Below are positions 1 through 8,001 of a stretch of DNA of 8,001 nt, one piece after another. Position numbers and translations under genes: made by a program. This DNA is from RPQJ01 sp963714645. Its GTDB lineage: Bacteria > Pseudomonadota > Gammaproteobacteria > Steroidobacterales > Steroidobacteraceae. The stretch covers positions 1-8,001 of the forward strand of contig CAVQQX010000119.1 of the NCBI GenBank assembly GCA_963714645.1, in the 5' to 3' direction. The notes under the pieces were generated by a model, which saw only the letters and a list, made by a program, of their open reading frames with translations, made no database searches and had not been told where the DNA came from. Each line of letters starts with the position of its first letter. Position 1 is the stretch's first letter.

Positions 1-1
1 A

Positions 2-307
2 CCCGGGCCGGAACAGTTCGTCGACGCCGCCCGCCGGCGCGTTGCGCTCAGCATGCTCGTGAACGAGCTGTTCCGGTCGCGGGGCCTGCAGCTCGACCGC
101 GGCCGGGTCGAAACGCGGCTGGGCGAGATCGCTGCGACTTTCCCCGATCCGGATGCAATCCTGAGCGCCTACCGCCAGAATCCTGATGCAATGCGCCAGG
201 TGGAAAGCATGGTGCTCGAGGACCAGGTCGTGGACTACCTGCTGGAGCGGGCCAAGGTCACGGACCAGCCGTCCACGTTCAAGGAACTGATGAACTTCGG
301 AGCCTGA
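2..307 (+). CDS. tig: Trigger factor, C-terminal part (5' end outside window)
   Basis: About 101 C-terminal codons are present, and the frame is open to the left edge, so the gene starts outside the window. The protein aligns by eye with the end of E. coli trigger factor: a block like FVDAARRRVALSMLVNEL, then a helical stretch with EDQVVDYLLERAKV, then the ending TFKELMNFGA (E. coli TFNELMNQQA). This is the chaperone body, the C-terminal domain whose helical arms cradle nascent chains. The ribosome-binding and peptidyl-prolyl isomerase domains would lie upstream. Trigger factor is the ribosome-associated chaperone of the cytosol. The stop codon is only 8 bases before the clpP ATG, and the clpP ribosome-binding site overlaps the end of this gene, so the two are probably co-transcribed. 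Identification is firm. Whether the rest of the gene is intact cannot be seen. Confidence 0.95.
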   Translation, partial: PGPEQFVDAARRRVALSMLVNELFRSRGLQLDRGRVETRLGEIAATFPDPDAILSAYRQNPDAMRQVESMVLEDQVVDYLLERAKVTDQPSTFKELMNFGA

Positions 308-315
308 GTATCCAC

Positions 316-948
316 ATGGCAACCACTGAACCGCACGCGCTGAACCTCGTTCCCATGGTCGTCGAGCAGACCGCCCGGGGCGAGCGTGCCTACGACATCT
401 ACTCGCGACTGCTGAAGGAGCGCGTGGTGTTCCTGGTCGGACCGGTCGAGGACTACATGGCGAACCTCGTCGTCGCCCAGCTGCTGTTCCTCGAGTCCGA
501 GAACCCCGAGAAGGACATCGCGATCTACATCAATTCGCCGGGCGGATCGGTCAGCGCCGGGCTCGCAATCTACGACACGATGCAGTTCATCCGGCCCGAC
601 GTCAGCACGATCTGCGTCGGCCAGGCCGCCAGCATGGGTGCCGTGCTGCTGGCGGGCGGCACCAAGGGCAAGCGCTTCTGCCTGCCGCACTCGAGGGTCA
701 TGATCCACCAGCCCCTGGGCGGCTTCCAGGGCCAGGCGACGGACATCGAGATCCACGCGCGGGAGATCCTCGACGCCCGCCACCGGCTCAACACGATCCT
801 GGCCAAGCACACCGGCCAGACGATCGAGCGGATCAAGCAGGACACTGACCGCGACAACTTCATGACGGGCGAGCAGGCGACCGCATACGGCCTGATCGAC
901 GCCGTGCTGCAGGAACGGGGCGAGGCGGGCGCGGCGACGCGCGTGTAG
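316..948 (+). CDS. clpP: ATP-dependent Clp protease proteolytic subunit
   Basis: A complete 210-residue serine protease, about the family length (E. coli 207). ClpP forms a double heptameric barrel in the cytosol and degrades polypeptides fed in by ClpX or ClpA. The catalytic triad is visible: Ser106 in GQAASMGA, His131 in RVMIHQP, and Asp180 in DTDRDNFM. The oxyanion region SPGGSV (residues 74-79) is present. By comparison with E. coli, where the mature chain starts ALVPMVIEQT, a short propeptide of about 9 residues would be removed to leave a chain starting near NLVPMVVEQT. The ATG at 316 matches the family start; the best Shine-Dalgarno-like match, GGAG at 299-302, lies inside the end of tig. 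The C-terminal tail after LIDAVLQER is short and unconserved. Between this gene and clpX are 127 bases holding a terminator-like hairpin and a promoter candidate. Confidence 0.98.
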   Translation: MATTEPHALNLVPMVVEQTARGERAYDIYSRLLKERVVFLVGPVEDYMANLVVAQLLFLESENPEKDIAIYINSPGGSVSAGLAIYDTMQFIRPDVSTICVGQAASMGAVLLAGGTKGKRFCLPHSRVMIHQPLGGFQGQATDIEIHAREILDARHRLNTILAKHTGQTIERIKQDTDRDNFMTGEQATAYGLIDAVLQERGEAGAATRV

Positions 949-976
949 TGCGCCTCGCGCCGACACCTGGACGCAA

Positions 977-1000
977 GTCCCTGTAACAGCGGGCTTTTTT
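977..1000 (+). terminator. Terminator-like hairpin after clpP
   Basis: An imperfect stem is visible: GTCC (977-980) pairs with GGGC (991-994), allowing one G-T pair, and CTG (981-983) pairs with CAG (987-989) around a TAA loop, with one bulged C at 990. Six T's follow directly (995-1000). This has the form of a weak rho-independent terminator or attenuator. It could reduce read-through from tig-clpP into clpX. It is inferred from sequence alone, and the stem is short. Confidence 0.45.
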
Positions 1001-1027
1001 GCGAATGGGGGGCTCGCGTGGTATAAG
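999..1027 (+). promoter_or_regulatory. Sigma70-like promoter candidate for clpX
   Basis: TTGCGA (999-1004) and TATAAG (1022-1027) are separated by 17 bases, the optimal sigma70 spacing. They match the consensus hexamers at 4 of 6 and 5 of 6 positions. Transcription would begin near 1034, about 40 bases before the clpX ATG. The -35 element begins within the T-run of the preceding terminator-like hairpin. It stands out in a G+C-rich background. No experimental support is available here. Confidence 0.45.
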
Positions 1028-1075
1028 CCACGGAGCCATGATTTTTGGCCACCTGGACTCAGGATTCCCGGCACT

Positions 1076-2379
<1,304 letters not shown>

Positions 2380-2386
2380 CAGACGC

Positions 2387-2401
2387 GGCTGGCGGCCAGC
2401 C
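2387..2401. repeat. Small hairpin just after clpX
   Basis: GGCTGG (2387-2392) and CCAGCC (2396-2401) form a perfect 6-base-pair stem around CGG, starting 8 bases after the clpX stop. No T-run follows, so it is not a classical intrinsic terminator. It could protect the 3' end of the transcript or form part of a processing site. The role is inferred only. Confidence 0.4.
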
Positions 2402-2497
2402 AGCCCTGGCCCGCAGATACCGATCGTCAGCAAATGTCCCCCGCGCGGCCGGACTGCGCGATAATATTTTTCGGAGCCCTCACGGGCCCCTGCCCGA

Positions 2498-2559
2498 CCC
2501 TCGCCCGCGCTGCGGGCGAGGGGGCGGACTTCCAGGCCTCGCCCGCGCCGCGGGCGAGG
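2498..2559. repeat. Tandem pair of near-identical perfect hairpins upstream of lon
   Basis: Hairpin 1 has the arm CCCTCGCCCGC (2498-2508), loop GCT, and arm GCGGGCGAGGG (2512-2522), an 11-base-pair perfect stem. Hairpin 2 has the arm CCTCGCCCGC (2537-2546), loop GCC, and arm GCGGGCGAGG (2550-2559), a 10-base-pair perfect stem. The two share the same stem sequence and are separated by 14 bases. They fill most of the lon leader, ending 29 bases before the start codon. No T-run follows either stem. They could be a REP-like palindromic repeat, an mRNA structure controlling lon, or a protein-binding site. In the same gap, the A+T patch GATAATATTTTT (2460-2471) resembles a -10 element, but no convincing -35 or sigma32 heat-shock consensus was found. 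Confidence 0.75.
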
Positions 2560-2588
2560 ATGCATGATCGGTCCGGAGACCCCTGCAC

Positions 2589-5054
<2,466 letters not shown>

Positions 5055-5148
5055 CGGGCGCCGGTGCACGCGTACGCTCGCCGGACCATTCGCGGTCGCC
5101 CCGACGAATCAGCAACCAGTCGAACGCAGAGAAGACGAAGGAAGACAC

Positions 5149-5421
5149 ATGAACAAGAACGACCTGATCGATGCCGTGGCAGAGCGGACTTCGCTCGCGA
5201 AGTCGGATGCCGCACGCGCAGTGGAAGCCGTGCTCGGCGCGGTCACGGAGGCTCTGCAGAGAGGCGATGCCGTGGCCCTTTCGGGCTTCGGCACATTCGC
5301 GACGAAGGCGCGTGCCGCACGCACCGGTCGCAACCCGCGCACGGGCGAGGCGATCGAGATTCCCGCCAGCAATGTACCCGGGTTCAAGGCTGGCAAAGGC
5401 CTGAAGGATGCCGTAAACTAG
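5149..5421 (+). CDS. hupB: DNA-binding protein HU, beta type
   Basis: A 90-residue protein, exactly the usual HU length. HU dimers bend and compact DNA and help in replication, repair and regulation. The N-terminal helices start MNKNDLIDAVAERTSLAK. The HU signature follows, with GFGTF at 46-50 and GRNPRTG at 60-66. Pro63, the arm-tip residue that intercalates into DNA, is present. The chain ends KAGKGLKDAVN, like E. coli HU-beta (RAGKALKDAVN). The frame is open upstream to about 4990, overlapping lon, but ATG 5149 is chosen because it matches the family start and has a strong ribosome-binding site, AAGGAAG (5138-5144). It lies 94 bases after lon, in the usual gammaproteobacterial order. No clear promoter is visible in that gap. 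IHF subunits share the fold, but the sequence is closer to HU. Confidence 0.97.
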   Translation: MNKNDLIDAVAERTSLAKSDAARAVEAVLGAVTEALQRGDAVALSGFGTFATKARAARTGRNPRTGEAIEIPASNVPGFKAGKGLKDAVN

Positions 5422-5440
5422 CGGGCTCCCAGAGAGGTGC

Positions 5441-5516
5441 GGGTGCTTAGCTCAGCTGGGAGAGCGACGCCCTTACAAGGCGTAGGTCGGGGGTTCGATC
5501 CCCTCAGCACCCACCA
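5441..5516 (+). tRNA. tRNA-Val, anticodon UAC
   Basis: A 76-base cloverleaf closely matching E. coli tRNA-Val(UAC). The acceptor arm GGGTGCT (5441-5447) pairs with AGCACCC (5506-5512), followed by discriminator A and an encoded CCA (5514-5516). The D-arm region TAGCTCAGCTGGGAGAGC and the T-loop GTTCGATCC are canonical. The anticodon TAC is at 5474-5476, in the loop CTTACAA. It starts 19 bases after the hupB stop, so it may be cut out of a hupB transcript or have its own weak promoter. Confidence 0.97.
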
Positions 5517-5525
5517 GAATCACGC

Positions 5526-5602
5526 GGAGTGGTAGTTCAGTCGGTTAGAATACCGGCCTGTCACGCCGGGGGTCGCGGGTTCGAGTCCCGTCCACTCCGC
5601 CA
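5526..5602 (+). tRNA. tRNA-Asp, anticodon GUC
   Basis: A 77-base cloverleaf nearly identical to E. coli tRNA-Asp. The acceptor arm GGAGTGG (5526-5532) pairs with CCACTCC (5592-5598), followed by discriminator G and an encoded CCA (5600-5602). The anticodon GTC is at 5560-5562 in the loop CTGTCAC. The T-arm is GCGGGTTCGAGTCCCGT. It lies 9 bases after tRNA-Val, so the two are surely processed from one precursor, and a terminator-like hairpin follows. Confidence 0.97.
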
Positions 5603-5614
5603 CTTCTGGCCTGA

Positions 5615-5641
5615 CGAAAGCCCGCCGCGCGCGGGCTTTCG
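5615..5641 (+). terminator. Terminator hairpin after the tRNA pair
   Basis: A perfect 11-base-pair stem: CGAAAGCCCGC (5615-5625) pairs with GCGGGCTTTCG (5631-5641) around a 5-base loop. The T-run is short and lies inside the 3' arm (CTTTC), but the A-rich 5' arm with GC core is the common form of intrinsic terminators behind tRNA genes. It would separate hupB-tRNA transcription from ppiD. Confidence 0.8.
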
Positions 5642-5672
5642 CGCATCTGGGAGTCCGCGGATGTGCGCATGC

Positions 5673-5698
5673 CGCGCGCTTGCGGCGCGCGCTTGCGG
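5673..5698. repeat. Perfect tandem duplication of a 13-base unit
   Basis: The unit CGCGCGCTTGCGG occurs twice back to back (5673-5685 and 5686-5698) in the leader of ppiD, about 60 bases before its start codon. It is probably a small slippage duplication. No regulatory role is evident. The rest of the stretch from 5642 to 5757 holds only a poor promoter candidate, TTGCCG (5716-5721) with TATACG (5741-5746) at 19-base spacing. Confidence 0.6.
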
Positions 5699-5757
5699 GT
5701 AGGTCAGCCTTAAACTTGCCGCGGGACGTCCACCGACGGCTATACGACGGCACATGC

Positions 5758-6477
5758 ATGCTGCAGAAAATTCGCGACAAGATTTCCGGATGGGTCGCCG
5801 TGCTGTTCCTGGGCGCGATCGCGGTCGTGTTCATCTTCTGGGGCATCCGGTTCGAGTCCTCGGTCACCTCGGCCGCTGCCAAGGTGAACGGCGAGAGCAT
5901 CCCCGCGCCGCTGGTGCTCAGGTCGTGGCAGGACCGGCAGTCCGAGCTGCAGCAGCAGCAGCGTGACGAACTGCCGCCGGCCCTGGTCGAGGCGGAACAG
6001 CAGAAGCTCCTCGAAGAGTTCATCGACCGTGAACTGCTCGCGCAACGCGCGCGCGCGAGCGGCTACCGTGTGAGCGACCGCGAGCTGGCCGAGACGCTGC
6101 AGCAGATCCCGGCCCTGCAGGTCGACGGGCGCTTTTCGCGCGACCGGTATGCTGCGCTGCTGCGCCAGCAGGGTCGCAACGAGGCGGAATTCGAGCGGGA
6201 GTTCCGCCGCGACCTCGAGCTGACGCAGCTGCGCAACCACATCGCGGCCTCCTCGTTCGTGACGCCGGGCGAACTGCGCCGGCGGATCGAGCTCGAAGGC
6301 GAGACCCGAGACGTGTCCTATGCAGTGATTCCGGCATCGGCTTACGCTGACCAGGTGTCCGTGACCCCGGAGCAGGTGTCGTCCTATTACCAGAAGAATC
6401 TCTCGCAGTTCATGACGCCGGAGACCCTGTCGCTGCAATACATCAAGCTCGACCTCGCCGAGATCGCGGCCGGTTAC
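5758..6477 (+). pseudogene. ppiD: PpiD periplasmic folding chaperone, N-terminal fragment
   Basis: About 240 codons of PpiD, a chaperone anchored in the inner membrane that assists proteins leaving the Sec translocon. The start MLQKIRDKISGW is followed by one membrane segment (about residues 12-30, WVAVLFLGAIAVVFIFWGI) and the SurA-like N-terminal chaperone region. Family blocks visible include AAKVNGESI, LLEEFIDRELL, ALQVDGRFSRDRY, and SSYYQKNLSQFMTPETLSLQYIKLD, the last aligning with E. coli SYYEQNKNNFMTPEQFRVSYIKLD. The similarity ends near 6470-6485. The parvulin PPIase domain and everything after it (E. coli PpiD is 623 residues) are absent. The frame instead runs on into glycoside-hydrolase-like sequence. 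ATG 5758 is chosen because ATG 5754 is out of frame; the ribosome-binding site is weak. Its position after hupB is the usual one. The truncation is either real or an assembly join. Confidence 0.88.
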
Positions 6478-7053
6478 GCGCCCCAACTGAAGGTCTTCGT
6501 CGTGGAGAGCAACTCCAAGGACTATAGCAAGGACGGATGGAGCGGGGACAATACGCTGGGCCACGCGCTGGTCACGTTCGAGACGTTTGGGCGGGTGATG
6601 CAGGACGCGCGCGTGCTGTCCGACATGTTATGGACCACGCGCTGGATGAACGACAAGGAGGCCGCCAGGAGCCAATGGTACGCGCTGGACAAGGACAACC
6701 AGATTTTGCCGGCCGGGTCGGGCCGTGGCGCTGTGGGGCCAGTTCGTCCAAGAGAAGCTGATCGGCGTCGAGGGCGGCACGGGCATGGTGGGCGGTTACG
6801 CGAGCCGCAGCGCCGACGGAAAACAGATGAGCGTCTGGGTGGTCAACCGCGGCTACGAAGAGGCGGATGCGGCGGTCGCGTTCCGCCGGCGGTCAAGTTT
6901 CGCGAGGTGAAGGTCTACCGCTTCTCGGGCGCCGGACCGGACGACCGGAGCCCGGTGTGGCAGCAATTGCCGGCGGTGAAGGTGAGGGGCAACGCGGTGA
7001 AGCTTCCGCGCTGCCCGGGAGTTTCGATTACGGTTCTCAGCGGCTCAGTTTGA
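6478..7053 (+). pseudogene. C-terminal fragment of a glycoside hydrolase (clan GH-A, arabinofuranosidase-like), frameshifted
   Basis: About 190 codons unrelated to PpiD. They begin near LKVFVVESNS, which may be the strand carrying the catalytic nucleophile Glu of a clan GH-A barrel. Then comes NTLGHALVTFETFGRVMQDARVLSDMLWTTRWMN, a pattern I associate with arabinofuranosidase-like hydrolases, followed by DKDNQILPAG. The frame moves by +1 near 6716-6720 and continues RAVALWGQFVQEKLIGVEGG to VWVVNRGYEEADAAVAFR. It moves back near 6885-6890 and continues PAVKFREVKVYRFSG to the ending VSITVLSGSV. The last part looks like a C-terminal beta-sandwich. The two shifts cancel, so the frame from 5758 stays open to 7053 although about 57 codons read out of frame. 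The natural 3' end seems present, the 5' part is missing. The exact family is uncertain. Confidence 0.5.
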
Positions 7054-7056
7054 GCC
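7042..7056. repeat. Short inverted repeat over the hydrolase stop codon
   Basis: GGCTCA (7042-7047) and TGAGCC (7051-7056) form a perfect 6-base-pair inverted repeat around GTT and overlap the TGA stop at 7051-7053. Three T's follow. It could be a weak terminator of the hydrolase gene or lie near an IS boundary. Neither can be shown. Confidence 0.35.
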
Positions 7057-7087
7057 TTTGTGGCGGAACGTTCACCCCTGAGACGGA

Positions 7088-7110
7088 GTAGGGTTTTCCC
7101 GGCAACCTAC
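7088..7110. repeat. Inverted repeat just beyond the transposase stop
   Basis: GTAGG (7088-7092) and CCTAC (7106-7110) are inverted around an inner GGGTTTTCCC (7091-7100). It lies 6 bases beyond the stop codon of the - strand transposase. It might be part of the IS end or a terminator. The IS terminal repeat cannot be confirmed because the other end of the element is outside the window. Confidence 0.3.
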
Positions 7111-7116
7111 GGATTC

Positions 7117-8001
7117 TTAACGGGGTTTTCGGTTCGCGGGGAGTCGTTTGCGCGTGACCACAGGAGTGTCTGTGTGCGGCAGCGCTTCCGGCATCTGGAT
7201 CTTCAGCGCCTGGAGCAGAGCGGCTGCGCCGGTGCTCGGCGTGGGGATGCGCAGGCAGCCGCCACCTCCGTCCACCTGCACCTCGGTGGAGCAGAGGGTC
7301 TGCAACTGATGCAGCCCTTCTTCCACGGTGACATCCAGCGAGGCCCATGCCCGGCTCAGTTCGCGCCGGATCAGATAGGCCAGCATCACCACCAGCACAT
7401 GTCCGCGGGTGTGCTCCGCCGTGCGCACGTAGATAGGGCGGGTTTCCAGGTGCGTGGTTTTGCATGTGCGGAAGGCCTGCTCGACGAGGGTCAGTTCCTT
7501 ATAGCGATCATGCACCACCTGCTTGGAAACGGCGCTGGCGGGAAGGTCGGTCTTGATCACGTAACAACCGTCCAGCCGCGAAGCCTCTTCCAGAGCCGGC
7601 TGGTTCACCGTTAGCTTCAAGACTCGGCCTTCGCTCCGCACATCCAGCCAAGCCGCAATCTTCAGTTGTGCGATCCTGGCGCGCAACGCCTTCTCCGCCG
7701 TCGCGACCTTGGCCCGGAGGTGCTTCTCCAAATAGCCATTGCGGTCCTGGAGCAACTGCACGACGGCGGCCTGTTCTCTGTTCGGCGCGCGAAGCCGCGA
7801 GTTGTTCGGCGCGACGGGGATTGCGCCGCAGCACATAGCGCACGCCGTCCCTCGCTCCACCTCGCAGAAACCTCGGCACCGAACAGTTCCATCTGGATCA
7901 GGCGCGCCTCGATGAGCGTATCGATCTGCGGCTCGGCGATGGCGGTGACGAACGAAAGCCGACCTGCGCGAGATCCTCCACCTGGCCGCTTTTGATCATC
8001 C
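7117..8001 (-). pseudogene. DDE transposase, IS1634/IS4-like, frameshifted and cut by the window edge
   Basis: The C-terminal ~225 residues are open from about 7790 down to the stop at 7117. They include LDGCYVIKTDL (containing a conserved Asp region) and YKELTLVEQAFRTCKTTHLETRPIYVR, which carries the Y-x2-L-x2-VE-x2-FR block holding the catalytic Glu of IS4/IS1634 transposases. HTRGHVLVVMLAYLI follows, then the basic end KRLPANRKPR. Upstream, the conserved reading is scattered over three frames: MIKSGQVEDLAQVGF (about 7999-7955), FVTAIAEPQIDTLIEARLIQMELFGAEV (about 7953-7870), GVRYVLRRNPRRAEQLAASR (about 7845-7790), then REQAAVVQLLQDRNGYL. That requires about four indels in some 180 bases. 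The N-terminal part lies beyond the window. The element is either a decayed relic or a stretch of error-rich sequence. Assignment to a DDE transposase is firm; the exact IS family is less so. Confidence 0.8.

Noticed and set aside
2430..2475. A sigma32 heat-shock promoter for lon
   Set aside because: lon is heat-inducible in E. coli, but neither CTTGAAA-like nor CCCCAT-like boxes at proper spacing were found. Only a -10-like GATAAT is visible.
5520..6023. A - strand open frame of 167 codons, and a second of 64 codons at 5561-5755, with peptides like GLEPATPGVTGRYSNRLNYHS and GRDSNPRPPA
   Set aside because: These are the antisense reading of tRNA-Asp, a well-known source of spurious protein annotations. 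The rest is antisense to ppiD.
7060..7614. A + strand open frame of 184 codons at the right end
   Set aside because: It is the antisense of the transposase C-terminal half, which has clear DDE-family motifs on the - strand.

Overview
No undescribed system is evident here. The window holds a conserved proteobacterial protein-quality-control locus and, at its right end, a junction to foreign-looking, decayed DNA. The DNA is very G+C-rich (roughly two thirds by eye). The order tig - clpP - clpX - lon - hupB - (tRNA-Val, tRNA-Asp) - ppiD, all on the + strand, and the protein sequences themselves point to a high-GC gammaproteobacterium. The sequence does not settle the genus.

Positions 1-5421 hold the 3' end of tig (trigger factor), clpP, clpX, lon and hupB. 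Trigger factor binds nascent chains at the ribosome. ClpX unfolds tagged proteins and feeds them to ClpP. Lon degrades misfolded and regulatory proteins. HU is an abundant nucleoid protein. clpP has its full catalytic triad, Lon has its ATPase and Ser-Lys protease residues, and HU is complete. ClpX has every motif, but its reading frame is broken by an apparent one-base deletion near 1382-1389. The clpP-clpX gap holds a terminator-like hairpin directly followed by a sigma70-like promoter. The clpX-lon gap holds one hairpin just after the clpX stop and two near-identical perfect hairpins.

Positions 5441-5641 hold tRNA-Val(UAC), tRNA-Asp(GUC) and a strong terminator-like hairpin.

Positions 5758 to about 6477 hold the first ~240 codons of ppiD, the membrane-anchored periplasmic chaperone. 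The parvulin (PpiC) domain and the rest are missing. At about 6470-6485 the same frame continues into the C-terminal part of an apparent glycoside hydrolase (clan GH-A, arabinofuranosidase-like), itself carrying two compensating frameshifts. Beyond it, on the - strand, lies an IS1634/IS4-type DDE transposase whose N-terminal half is split by about four frameshifts and runs off the window. The right end is therefore either a real IS-associated rearrangement that destroyed ppiD or an assembly chimera with poor base accuracy. Read-level data would decide.
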